A stretch of 64,000 nt of DNA from Amyloporia xantha (taxonomy: Eukaryota; Basidiomycota; Agaricomycetes; Polyporales; Adustoporiaceae): positions 62,001 to 126,000 of the forward strand of contig JAYKKR010000045.1 of NCBI GenBank assembly GCA_036971615.1, given 5' to 3'. How positions within the stretch are numbered: the first letter of the stretch is position 1; every line of letters begins with the position of its first letter. Under the pieces are notes generated by a model. That model saw only the letters and a program-made list of their open reading frames with translations, did not search any database and was not told the DNA's origin. Position numbers and translations under genes: made by a program. This document shows positions 23,130 through 35,599 of the stretch, piece by piece.

Positions 23130-26100
23130 AGATGACATTGTCGTTCGGTTCATGGCGGCGGAGTAATGAGACATGGAACGTTGGATGTATCCTTTGTTCC
23201 TTGAGCTCAGTTGGGAGCTCTAACATATAGTTAGAGCTCTCAGGATGACTTGCCGTCACTTTGTACGGTCCTAAGAACTTCGGCATCAGTTTCCTGGCTC
23301 GTCCCTTAGGGAGGGCCAGGTTCTGTGTCGATAAGTACACGGACGATCCGACTCGTATGTCTGGATCGTCCTGCCTGTTTTGATTGGCCTGGTATGCTTG
23401 AAGTACTCGGCTTTCGATAATGGTGTCGTGGGCCATCTCTAGGTAGCTTCGTGCATGCTGCGCGAACTCCTTGACACCCACGAATGTACTTTTGGTACCT
23501 ACTCCGCTGATCGTGCGGGGTAGGTATCCGTAGTTCAGTTTGAATGGGGCGAACCCTGTAGTTCCACTCACGGCCAAGTTCAATGCGAACTCGACCATGG
23601 GGATCTTCTCAACCCAGTTGAGTTGATCCGGGTCCACCACCGATCGCAGGACCTGGGATACCGAACGTATAGTACGTTCGGACAGCCCGTCTGTCTGTGG
23701 GTGGAACGCCGTAGACATGAGGAGCTTTGCTCCTAGTAGTCGATGTAGTTCTCGCCAAAATTTTGACGTGAACTTAGTATCGCGATCCAATACTATCGAC
23801 TCTGGTAGTCCGTGTAGCCGGACTAACTCTCGAAGATACAGCATCGCTAAGTCCGATGCTGTAGTCGTTGTGTTCACTGGTATTAAGTGAACCATTGAAG
23901 TCAACCGGCATATGACTACCCATAAGTAGTCATATCTGCCAGACTGCGGGAATGGCCCTACAAAGTCCATAGCTATCGAATTCCACGGAAACTGTGGGAT
24001 TGGTAGTGTATGGAGTAGGCCAGTCTTTAGGTGGTTCCTGGGCTTGGATGTCTGGCAAGTTCCGCAGGTTACGCAGAACTTTTCAATGTCCTTGCCTGTC
24101 CTCGGCCACCAGAACCAATGTCAAATGTATTCAGACGTTTTCTGTGGCCCGAAATGCCCTATCGCCGTGTGACAGTGGTCTATTACAACCTCTGTCAACA
24201 TTCGACGCCATAGTGGCACTCGAGGTATGCAAAGAACTTCCGCTCCTTGGCGGTTCTTTGTATACAGTAACCCGTCCTTCATGGAGTAGACGGGAAACTG
24301 TGCCGGCGCACTAAGGATCTTAGTATAGACTAGGTTCTTAGCATATCCGGACTTCACCGCCTGCATGAAGTCGACCTCTCTTTCGAGATGCTTCATGGCA
24401 GGTGGTCCATTTATAAAAGTGTTGCTGATGGTGGGCCCTGCGCCTCCATCATTGGCCGCTCCTTGTCGAACTTCAGGTGGCGTTGCAGCAGCCATTTCCA
24501 CTGCTTCAACGTCCTGAAGTTCTCGCAGTTGGTCAAGCGGTCGAGTACTGTTTAGTACTCGGCCGGCCTTCAACTCCAATACCCGGTTCGTTGGTAGATC
24601 ATCGAACTCGGGGTCAAGACGTACGTCTGCTGAGGCGTAGTCTTGTATTGGCGTGAAGTCGTCTGCATTGTCATTCTTGTAATATCGAGAAAGGCAATCT
24701 GCGACCTTGTTCGACGTTCCTTCCACGTACGTTATTTTGTACTGGAATCGGGACATGTATTCAAACCACCAAATCTGTCGATTCGATGGGTTGGCAATGC
24801 CCTCGAAGAACGTAAGGGCTTTATGATCTGTAATAATATGGATCTTTCGCCCTAGAAGCTTGTCTTCCCATTTGAGGAGAGCTTCTAAGATCCCCAGTGC
24901 CTCGTGCTCATAGGTCATATAAGCACGCTGCGCACTGGAGAACTTCTTGGAGAGGAACCCAGCAGGACGGCAATTCTGCCACTGCAGTCCTTGTCCATAA
25001 ACTGCGCCCACGCCGTATATCGACGCGTCACTGATAACCCAGATTGGATCTGGATTATTAGGATCGATCAGTTTAAGGATCGGTGCCTTACATGCCAGTG
25101 CCTTGATCGACTCAAAGCACTTGGTATGCAATGGCCGCCATATGAATGGTCGGTCATTGTGCACCATGTCCGATAACGGTGTGGTGTAGGTGGTGACGTC
25201 TGGCATGAAGTGTGCCAGATAGTTCACTAGCCCAAGGAAGCGTTGTACTTCCTTATATGACCTTGGGATCCGCCATTCGCAGATCCGGGCCATTTTGTCT
25301 GAATCCGCATGGAGTCCCTGGTCATCTATGAGGTGGCCTAGGCAGTCCATTCGCTTTGAGTACAAATCACACTTGGTCTGACTCAGATAAAGCTTCGCTT
25401 CGCAGAGCTTTCTGAATACAGTCTTCAAGTGCTGTTCGTGTTCTTCAACCGAGTTGGAAAACACGAAGATGTCGTCCAAATAAACGTGGACGAATCTTCC
25501 TATACAATTGCGAAAGATTGTAGTCATCAGACTCTGGAATGTAGCAGGCGCGTTGCAATCGCCCTGTTGCATTACATGACTGACGAAAGTACCATACGGC
25601 GTTGAGAACGCCGTCTTCCAGATGTCCTCCATAGCAATTCGTATTTGCTCATAGGCGTCGGAAAGGTCTATCTTCGACCGGTACTTGGCTCGGGCGATGT
25701 CCATCCGGATCTGGTCTTGATCCGGAAAGGGTGTAACGTCCTTTACCGTATTGTCGTTGCGCTGGCGTGCATCAACAACAGTACGAAGCTTGCCTGACTT
25801 TTTTACTATGCAAAGAAGTGGTGCAGCTTGTGGTGCGGCTCGCTGTTCCCACCATCCCGCCGCTGTATACCGCTCGATCTTCTCGAGCAGTTGCGGCTTC
25901 ATCATGGCCAGGCACCTTGGAAGGTGATACCGGTACACTTTATCATTGTCGATAAGTGGTATGCAATGGTTCAGCTCCCGTACTGGAGGCAGAACTAGCA
26001 GTGGCGGGCACATGATATCTGCACACTCGATCAACCACTTCTCTTGTAGTTGATCGACGTCGGGTTCAAGTGTCTGGTGGATCTCCTCTTCGATGAGTTG

Positions 26101-26982
26101 ATCCGCTAGTGCTTTCTCGACGGCCTCATTCATTCCGAATAGGTCTAGTCGTCCATGCAAGTCTCTACGTGGTAATGTAGAGGAGTGCATTGTCGGTATC
26201 AATCGTTCAGTGATATTCGGCATTGTATTGCTTTTCGTGTGAGGTCGCGTTCGCAGCCTCGTACTTTGGTGCCGATCCACTCGTTGTGGTGGATCCGGTA
26301 CATTTCCCACTGTCGAAACGATCCGCGTTTTGCACCGATCGTTCCCCTCCCCTCCTAGAACCGTAGTACCCTCTTTCGCAAAGCGAGACAGGGGAGGCTC
26401 CGCAGCTGTGGATCTCGCTGCGGGGTCCTACTGTCGTCTAGTGGAGGTAATCGCGGCGGCACCAATGTGCGCTGTGATTCTATGGTGTCAAGTGTCCCGG
26501 CGTGACACCAAGACCTCGGCCTCTTCCTCAGGCTTGTATGCCGGGACCAACACACCACCGATCGAGATGGTGTGTCGGGCGAAGTCGAGTACAACACCAT
26601 AGGTGTTGCAAAATACGATACCTAAGATTGCATCATAGCGATCTATATCAACAACATCCATATAATGGATGTTGTTGACAGGACCAATTTGTGTCTTGGG
26701 GCGCGCACCGCAGTCGATACGGGTGCGACTACCCTTGGTACCTAGTTGCAGGCCGATCTGTTGCTGCAGATCGACTCTGTCGGCCATACTCAGATATGCC
26801 ATTTCAGGCGATATCGAGTCGGTCGTACACCCTGTATCAAACAAGGTGTACGCTCAGATGTCATTGATCATCACTTCCGCGCATAATGTGCGTTGAGATC
26901 GGGGCGACCGTTTAGGTTGCCCCGATGGCTCCGTTACTCGTCGTACATGAGGATCGTATAGCCATGCCGCCTTCATTGCTCA
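23130..26982 (-). pseudogene. pol: gypsy B pol: protease-RT-RNase H-integrase
   Basis: Minus-strand frame. Protease LFDTGCTTDSIS (about 26810-26844) and DAILGIVFCNTYGV; RT with FVHVYLDDIFVFS (YLDD near 25460-25500); RNase H (VISDASIYGVGAVYG, IITDHKALTFF); integrase with an H-H-C-C zinc site (DHCHTAIGHFG, then FCVTCGTC) and a D-D-E core (MDFVGPFP; DRDTKFTSKFWREL; HPQTDGLSERT). It stops after HVSLLRRHEPNDNVIS, where the palindrome begins, so the C-terminal tail or chromodomain is missing. In-frame stops: TGA at 26980, 26854, 26488 and 24121, and TAG at 26428. All catalytic residues I can place are present. Once an enzyme for reverse transcription and integration, now inactive. Confidence 0.85.
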
Positions 26983-29827
26983 TGATGGCGGTATGGTGTC
27001 CATTGTATGGCAGTGGATGATTTCCTCTACTGCATCATCATATGATTGCTGCGGCAGAGGGTCTGGTTGCTCATGTCGCGTGCATTCTACTGTACGCATC
27101 GCCCCAAATCGCATATATCCCATGCGCACTCCGTCATCACTTTCCTCGTGATTGGCGGGTGCGAATGAGACATGAGCATCGGCTTCTTCCCCGGAGTCGT
27201 ATTGAGACCCCTCGAATCCGTAATCGGACCGGGGGTACTCCAACACTTCGCCCCCGCCACCGTCTTCTGGTGACGGGTCGTTGGCAGCCTGGTCATGATT
27301 GCCAGGTTGCTCAGTCGGTGATACTTCATTATCCGAGGTATCGTCAATTACCCGCTGTGCGAACATACGCGGAGTACTCTTTCCCTTGTTTTGGGGGCAT
27401 TCCGCGTCATTCGCATAGTGAGGTCCTCCACATTGGAAGCAAGAGATTGTGTGAGAACAAACGAAAATCGGTAACCGAGAGTGCGAGTGTCCCGGGCGTG
27501 GGCGATGCCCGAAGGGCAATTGCGTGAGGTACATACATGAAAATTGATACTTTATATACCCCCCTATCCATTTCTGGTCAGGTACTATCGTGGCCAAGCT
27601 TGCGAGCTCGCCACGACCGCGTGCTCCAACAGATTGTTCCTCGCTTCTGATTGGATCCTCCTTTGTGGGCTACTCCTTGATTAGAAGTAGTCGACGATTG
27701 TCCTGGAGGCTTCGTCGAATGTTGTTGATTCGACGAGCATCCCGTGGACGGACGCTTCTGCGGCCTATCTCGAAATGTAGTAGTTCGAGGTTGGCTCGGG
27801 CGGGGAGTCGACAACTTAGCGTTGTCGGCCTTCGCCACTGAGCTGGAGTAGGTTCTGGATTTGTGATTACGGATCCATTCCTGTCCAGTCTCATATGCAA
27901 TAGCTGCCACTTCGAGTTCCTCGAGTGAGGAGGTCTCGGGCGTCAGCCGATGCTGCATGGTCAGGCTTTCGACCATACTCTTGGGCAAAGCCTCCATGAA
28001 CCTTGTTCGCAGATGGTACGCTGTAGGCTCCTCAGCCATACGCTTGCCATACTACAACAAGCGTGTAGTTACGTCTGCCGCACCTCCAGTGGACAGGTCG
28101 TACTTCACACTATTGAATTTCCGAGCAGCGAGCTGCTCGGGATTCTTCAGTAGGAATCGTCAATGCATCTGCACGACGATATCCTCGGACGTCCAGTCCC
28201 TCACCGTTTGAGATGGGGACTGCACTGTCGTGTAAAACCACTGCGAGGCACTATCTTTGAGTGTCTCGCCGAGGATACGGACTTGATCTTCATCAAGATC
28301 AGGTCCTGTGATCCGGAGGATGTGGAAGTAGTTGAGTATCTTCTGCAGCCACACCTCAAAGACGTCGACGTCGTCCTCCCCACTATATGCTGGTGGGAAG
28401 CGCGGCTTCGCAATCTTCAAATATGCTGGGGCTTTGCTCTTAGGGGGCGAGCCCACTCTCGCTCGAATCATTTCTCTGATTTGAGTGAAGGTGGCCACTG
28501 ATCCCGCAGTGTCTGCAGTAGCAGTGCTGTGTGATTTGGACGGCGCGTGTGTACCTCGACGAGTGTACACCGCTTGTGGCACCGCTCCATAGTGGCAACC
28601 ATAATTGGTTGCCCCCATGTATGATGCCGTTGGCCCAGGTCCTTGTCCGGGGCCTGGTGCCGGCGCTGGTGCTGGCCGAGGTGGAGGGCGAGGGGGTATT
28701 GCAGTGCTACCTATTGGTGGCACTGCTGCTGGGGGAATCCTCACTCCTGGCATGTTCACCGGGGGTGAAGGGTTCGCCCTAGTTCCACTAGGTCCCATAG
28801 TGGGACGCGGTGGTCCAGGTGCGGTCGCGCTATGCGATCACTCCGAGAATACTTCCTCTATCCTCACGCCCCTTCCAGCTAATGCACGCTGGGGAGGAGG
28901 CCCGTCAATTGGGATTGACGGGTCTCTCAGTCCCAACCGTTTCCAGGTGGTTTCCGACAGTCCCTTCAGTCGCGATCGCGCACTGAGCTGCCTGGCGTAA
29001 TGGGAGTCAGTCTCGCCCTCTCCTCTCGGAGAGAAGAACCGATCGTTCGCCACGCTGATATTGGGATCGTTTGGGTCGTTGGGGGGAGGAGCGTTCTCTG
29101 GCAGAACATTCTCTCCTGTCAGTGGGGAAGACGTAGCATTGTCTTCCTCACTTCCCGATGGTTCGTCGAGCCTGAGGTCGTCCATCATCCTCTCGAGATG
29201 CCCGAACGCTGTGCTTTCGCATTGTTCGATGCGCTCCCAGGCGTCCTGTAATTGGGCCTGGACTCGGTCCTGAACTCCCTCAAGTTCAGTCTGAGCTTCC
29301 CTGGACGAAAGCTTCATTGTCTTTCGGAGCGACTCGAACGCATCTCGATGTGTTCGAGTCGGCCTACTCAATCACCCTCTTTCTGAAGGCAGTCGCTCTC
29401 GCAGTGAGCGTACGCTCGCTGGACGACCACTCTGTGACGGTGGTCGTTCCAGCTGTGCATTATCAGCAGGCACATCTTCCTGCACACTCCTATCTGTGCG
29501 CTCGGGGATTGCCTGTGGTTCCATGCGTATGCTCTCAGCCTTGACTGATGCTGGGAGCCGTCCGCGTGCTCGAGGTGATCCCCGCTGTGATACTCAGGGG
29601 GATCCCTGGGGAAGGTTTTCCATTCCCAGATGTGGAGATCCTACGATAGGGATCTCCGCTACTTCGGGTGGATGACGTGCTTGCGCGTGCTCCTCCCTCG
29701 GTGCTATATTCCTTCGCGATCCAATTGGGATTGCGGGGGATGGTTGGTGAGCAGGGACTTGACGTCGCTGTGATCTCGTGTTATAGCCGTGACTGGCTGG
29801 AGTCTCTTGTCTGCCTGAGTTTGACAT
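26983..29827 (-). pseudogene. gag: gypsy B gag with zinc knuckle
   Basis: Starts MSNSGRQETPASHGYNTRS at 29827 and runs in one frame to about 27700, then shifts frame. A short helical part (29371-28838), a Pro/Gly/Ala-rich linker (28798-28600), a capsid-like region (PRFPPAYSGEDDVDVFEVWL; about 28380-27900) and a zinc-knuckle-like CFQCGGPHYANDAEC (about 27395-27440) follow. The knuckle has x3 before His and x6 after, unlike the usual C-x2-C-x4-H-x4-C. Stops: TGA at 29594, 29372, 28838, 28160 and 27578, and TAG at 28052. It joins pol through TGA 26980. Confidence 0.75.
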
Positions 29828-29974
29828 GTTCGTCGGTCTCCGCTGGTGTTCACTTCCGGCACTGGACTTCTATATGAAGTTCAGCGTCACCGAATGGAAC
29901 GTAAAAAAGTGTAACGCTTATGGTTCACTCGAGTCCAGATACGTTGCACCAATCTCATATATTGAGAAGTGCTT

Positions 29975-30142
29975 TGTATCCGGGCAGTGAGTGAGTAAGA
30001 CATTGTCTTCTCACTCACGCGCCAGCGGCCTATAAAGGCACGCGGCAAACATATGTAAATATACTATATGTCTATACAAGGAATAGTAGATATTTTAAAG
30101 GAAAGTAATATATTTATTATGTAACGGTTAAGACCCGTCACA
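29975..30142 (-). repeat. 5' LTR of gypsy B
   Basis: 168-bp direct repeat of 12922-13089. On the right it cuts into a HINE-like copy at cctctagaatg. Confidence 0.85.
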
Positions 30143-31539
30143 CCTCTAGAATGACTTCAATGGTGATTAGTGCAACATTGTATGCTGATTGAACTAGGTT
30201 TGTATGATAATTGTATTGAGTTTGTATTATTGTTAGAGTGAATCTGTATGGTGATTAGAGCAAGTTTGTAGTGTCAGTACAATACATCTCTTTGGTGATT
30301 TGAGCGACTTTGTATGATAATTAGACTTAGTTTGTACGGTCATTAGAGCAACTTTGTATGTGGATTAGAGTGAGTTTGTATAGTGATTAGAGCAAGTTTG
30401 TATGGTGATTAGAGTGCCTTTGTATGGAGATTAGAATGACTTTCTGTGATAATTAGAGTCAGTTTGTATGATGATTAGAATGGATTTGTATGGTTATTAG
30501 AGTAAGTTTGTATGGTCATTACAATCACTCTGTATGGTGATTAGACTGACTTTGTATGGGCATTAGAGTCAGTTTGTATGGTGATTAGAATGGGTTTGCA
30601 TGGTCATTATAGTGAGTTCATATGGTGATTAGAGTAAGTTTGTATGGTGATTACATTGAGTTTATATGATCATTAGAGTGACTTGTATAGTCAATACAAT
30701 ATGATTCTATGGTGATTAGAACAACTCTGTATGGTGATGAGGGTGAGCTTGTAGTGATACTAGAGTAACTTTATATGATCATTAGAGTCAGTTTGAATGG
30801 TGATTAGTATAGGTTTGTATGATACTTACAGTGACTTTGTAGGGTCAATACAATACATTTGAATGATGATTAGAGTAAGTTTATATGGTTAGTAGGATGA
30901 ATTTGTATGGTGATTAGAGTAAGTTTGTAGTGCCCTTAGAGCAACTTTATGTGATCATTAGAGCAAATATATATGGTCATTACATTGACTTTGAATACAA
31001 AGGTAACTGATACGACTTTCAAATGTTAATTAGAGCAAATTTGTAATGTCATTACAAAATGGGTGAAATACATAGTGGTCCCATTTGAAAGGCAAGATTG
31101 GCTTGATAAGTAAATATTGTACTGACATTAAAAACATTTGTATGTGGTTAGTGTGGAAAATCACTTTTATATTCCATCAGATAGAACCTATTTACTTCAT
31201 TACGAAAAGTTGTAATGCTTGTATTGGAATTCTCAATACTTACTGAGATATGGCTGTTGTAAGATTTGGTTGATAAATAGCATTGTTATAGCCTGAGCAG
31301 GTTTGCATTGCAGTTAGAGTGAATATGTATGATCTCAAAAGCAAGTTTGTATGGTCAAGTAGAACCTTAGGATGACTTTGTACCCTCATTAAAGTGAGTT
31401 TGTAATGTCATTACAAAATGTCAAAAATAGATAGTAGGCTCATTTGATAGAGAATGTTCACTTTGTAAGTAATTGTTCTAATGACACTACAAGAGTTTCT
31501 AATGAGTTAGGGTCAAAAATCACTTTTACACTCCATCAG

Positions 31540-34385
31540 ACTTGGTGGGAGCGGGCCAATAAATGGCAGGACGATTCCTGAGGATTTTGAAGTGCTGTCT
31601 TCCATTATTGCCCCACAAGGTTCAATAATATAAGATTTTCATTACAATTGGATCACTTGCCTCTGATTATTCTTCAGACATTGACTCTACAAACTTATAG
31701 AGACAATCTGATGGCTTGGAAAACTAATCCCAGTAAGTGTACCAACCTACTATATTAACTTTACAAGCACATGGCAACAGTCATAGAAACAGACTGCAAA
31801 GATATTACAAAAATTGAAAGTAGATCTTGATACAGGTGTATGTCAGTGAATATTGAGAATCTCAATACAAACATTACAACCTTTCCTAATGAAGTAAGTG
31901 AGTTCTGTCTGATGGAGTGTAAAAGTGATTTTGACCCTAACCCATTAGAAACTCTTGTAGTGTCATTAGAACATTTACTTACAAAGTGAGCATTCTCTAT
32001 CAGATGAGCCTACTATCTATTTTTGACATTTTGTAATGGCATTACAAACTCACTCTAATGAGAGTACAAAGTCATCCTCATGATTACATCAGCTTGCTCT
32101 TGACCATACAAACTTGCTTTTGAGATCATACATATTCACTCTATCTGCAATGCAAACCTGCTCTAGCTATAACAATGCCATTTATTCACCAAATCTTACA
32201 ACAGCCATATCTCAGTAAGTATTGAGAATTCCAATACAAACATTACAACTTTTCCTAATGAAGTAAGTAGGTTCTATCTGATGGAATATAAAAGTGATTT
32301 TCCACACTAACCACATACAAACCTTTCTAATGTCATTAGAACATTTACTTATCAAGTCAATCTTGCCTTTCAAATGGGACCATTATGTATTTCACCCATT
32401 TTGTAATGGCATTACAAATTTGCTCTAATTACCATTTGAAAGTCATATCAGACACCTTTGCATTCAAAGTCAGTGTAATGGCCATACATATTTGCTCTAA
32501 TGGCACTACAAACTCACTGGAATCACCACACAAACTCATCATACTAAGCATACAAACTTATCCTAATTATCATTCAAATGTATTGTATTGACCCTACAAA
32601 GTCACCATAAGTATCATACAAACCTACACTAATCACCATTCAAACTGACTCTAATGATCATATAAAGTTACTCTAGTATCACTACAAACTCACCCTAATC
32701 ACCATAGAATCATATTGTATTGACTATACAAGTCACTCTAATGATCATATAAACTCAATGTAATCATCATACAAACTTACTCTAATGACCATATGAACTC
32801 ACTATAATTACCATACAAACTTACTCTAATCCCCATACAAAGTGATTGTAATGACCATACAAACTCACTCTAATGACCTTACAAAGTCATTGTAATGACC
32901 ATACAAACTTACTCTAATCTCCATACAAATCCATTCTAATCATCATACAAACTGACTCTAATTATCACAGAAAGTCATTCTAATCTCCATACAAAGGCAC
33001 TCTAATCACCATACAAACTTGCTCTAATCACTATACAAACTCACTCCAATCCATATACAAAGTTGCTCTAATGACCCTACAAACTATGTCTAATTATCAT
33101 ACAAACTCACTCACCCTAGAAACACATTGTATTGACATTACCAACTTGCTCTAATCACCATACAAATTCACTCTAACAATCATACAAACTCACTACAATT
33201 ATCATACAAACCTAGTTCAATCAGCATACAATGTCGCACCAATCACCATTCAAGTCATTCTAGGGGTCATACAAACCTGCTCTAAATACAGCGCAAAGCT
33301 CTCTAAGGTCCTTACAAACATGCTCTAATGATATCTATATAGCAGCCTTACAATGAATCTATAAAGAAGAGCTAAAGCTGTGGTTACAGGCTTGCGCTTG
33401 AAGCGCATTTTTGGGCGCCTAAAAAGTGGCTGACACTCGGAAAGGCAATGATCATTGAATAGCAGATTTGTTATGGCCTCAAATCTTTAGGAACTTGAAT
33501 GGGAGATGGATACACAATAGTCCAAGGTGTGTACCAATTTTCAGCCAATTTAATTAAGAATTGAAGCCACAGGAAAGTGCGCTTTTTTCCATTTCCGGCA
33601 ATTCCCGTGGGCGTCTACGGCGCATAGGGCGATCCACTGGAACGGATCGCCCTATGCGCACTTAGAATTTTCGCACTTTGGGGTCATGTGACTGCTTTTT
33701 CTGCTCTTGAGAGGCTCATTCTGGGCTCATTCTGGGCTCAAACAATGCGTGAAAATCACCTAAAATAAGGGAATGTCTTTCTGCTTCATTTGGAATCCCT
33801 ATCTCACATTTTTCAAATCTCACATACAGCCATATTTCCGCATTTGGGCAAGTGTATATTGGGGCTATAGACTACAAACAAATACTAACAAATCTCAAAA
33901 AATAGGGGACAGCCTTTCGACAGCCATGGCTACCCCCTGATGTAAGCATTTCCTTATATGGCAATATTTGAATGTGGTCAATCCAACAGTATACACACTT
34001 CAAAGGCCAGTAGGCCGCTGATCTGTCACATGTCCAAGGATAAGCACACGTGATTAGACACATGATCTAATCATGTGACATACCATACAAGGACATAGAT
34101 AAGATATGGGCTGGATCTTATCTCATCAATGTTGGGGGTTGTTTGTACAAGTCGCGTCGTGCTGGCAGGTTTGTATTGAACTTTGTAATGGGTAACAAAC
34201 TTTTGTATTGAGACTACAAGTGACCTTACAACAGCGGTAACAAAAGCCTGACCCTAACCCCAGGATCTTGGGCGCTTACAATACAAATTTTGTATTGAAT
34301 TGGGTTCCCACGCTTAGGGCGCAAAAGTTGGTGTCGCGACTTTTGCTCACCAGAGAAACGCTTCCTTCGTACCTCAGGAATCGTA
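31540..34385 (-). mobile_element. HINE-like copy B, complete
   Basis: 2846 bp, reverse orientation. The 3' end is ACTTGGTGGGAGC at 31540 with a small GCCA-ttat-TGGC hairpin and an inner inverted copy of the 5' end (GGACGATTCCTGAGG) about 30 bases in; the 5' end is GGAATCGTA at 34377-34385. It holds the array of about 22-bp units (32440-33250) and the large hairpin 33620-33659. No coding frame. The asymmetric inverted repeats, 3' hairpin and central tandem array resemble Helentron-associated (HINE/DINE) elements. Confidence 0.7.
33620..33659. repeat. Mid-element hairpin, HINE-like copy B
   Basis: Perfect 16-bp arms GCGCATAGGGCGATCC and GGATCGCCCTATGCGC, loop of 8. Confidence 0.9.
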
Positions 34386-34753
34386 ACAGAACTCACTTAC
34401 TTCATTAGGAAAGGTTGTAATGTTTGTATTGAGATTCTCAATATTCACTGACATACACCTGTGTCAAGATCCAGTTTCAATTTGTGTAACATCTTTGCAG
34501 TCTGTTTCTATGACTGTTGCCATGTGCTTGAAAAGTTAATCTAGTAGGTTATACACTTACTGGGATTAGTTTTCCAAGCCATCAGATTGTCTCTATAAGT
34601 TTGTAGAGTCAATGTCTGAAGAGTAATCAGAGGCAAGTGATCCAATTGTAATGAGAATATTATATTATTGAACCTTGTGGGCCAATGATAGAAGACAGCA
34701 CTTCAAAATCCTCAGGAATTGTCCTGCCATTTATTGGCCCACTCCCACCAAGT

Positions 34754-35470
34754 AGAATAGAGGCAGGAAGGTCCCAACAATGAGGAGCGATTAAAAGCGA
34801 CTGTAGTATGGTGTCGAAATAATGCTGTCTTATAGAGACAGATTGTCTACTGTGACTCTCTTTCCATTTCCATGGGCAGCCCTACAAGTGTAGCCGTGAT
34901 TAGATATGTAGCAGTGATGTCATTTATAATGGATAATCTTTTCTACACTTTGTACAATTTTTCAGTCTAATCTACCCCATATCTAAGTACTGCACACTCT
35001 TTAATCCTTTAGATTATCCCAAGATTATCCCAAGTGGTCCCAATGTCAGGCTTTACATCTTATGCAAGATAATCTATAGGATAATCTGGAGGATAACCCT
35101 GAAGATTAGCTAGAAGATTATCTAGAGGATAATCCAGAGGATAATCCAGGAAAAAAATCAATTCCAACACCAGCATGGATAGAACCTGAGCATTCCCATA
35201 TTACTGTAATAGGCAATTGAGTAGGCAGCACTACCACTATACCATCAGTCCTTATATATGGCTGCAACCTTTAGTCAATATATACTACAATTTGCCCAAG
35301 GGTTTCCATATATCTGTTCAACAAATTTTGACTTTTTGGCTGTTTCTGTGTGAGATCAGACTAGGGCTGGATTAACTTTGGATTAAGCCAAATTAGGCTG
35401 GATTACATTGCCTTTGATAAGCTCTAATCTGGCTTAACCTGACCCAATACAAAAAGAGCCAAAAAGTCAA
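34754..35470. other. Unassigned stretch with gataatc repeats
   Basis: No gene. Repeats of the type gaggataatccag cluster at 35060-35150 and may be subterminal motifs of another DNA transposon. Confidence 0.35.
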
Positions 35471-35573
35471 AATGGAGGAGGAGTCAGCGCTAAGTATAGT
35501 ACAGTGAGTCATGGTTAGGCATGACAATGAAGCAAGTGAGCAGTAAGACAAAAGAATCAAGGAAATTGTAACA
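35471..35573 (-). repeat. gypsy A-family LTR fragment
   Basis: Matches the last ~100 bp of the 4694-5044 LTR, ending at attgtaaca. Confidence 0.75.
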
Positions 35574-35599
35574 GTAGCAATGGCCTTATGCATACAAAC

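Larger units (their letters stand above)
12922..30142 (-). mobile_element. LTR-bounded block: gypsy B with inserted DNA
   Basis: Two 168-bp direct repeats (12922-13089 and 29975-30142) differ by three C/T changes by my reading. On the minus strand the order is 5' LTR (right), gag, protease, RT, RNase H, integrase, then foreign DNA, an extra ORF, a polypurine tract and the 3' LTR (left). Flanks are caata on the left and cctct on the right, so there is no target duplication. The block is interrupted by a second retroelement on the plus strand and by a 2.3-kb palindrome, so it is probably one insertion that was later rearranged. Confidence 0.6.
30143..34753 (+). mobile_element. HINE-like copy C, interrupted by copy B
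   Basis: Plus-oriented copy. The 5' half is lost at the LTR (30142). The internal array of about 22-bp units of the tttgtatggtgattagag type runs 30160-31000. The copy continues to 31539, is split by copy B (31540-34385), and resumes at 34386 to its 3' end CCACCAAGT (34753). The join catcag/acagaactc matches the uninterrupted sequence at about 50345-50360. Confidence 0.75.

Noticed and set aside
30160..33250. CRISPR-like array of regular short repeats
   Set aside because: Units are adjacent and degenerate without unique spacers, and lie inside a eukaryotic transposon.
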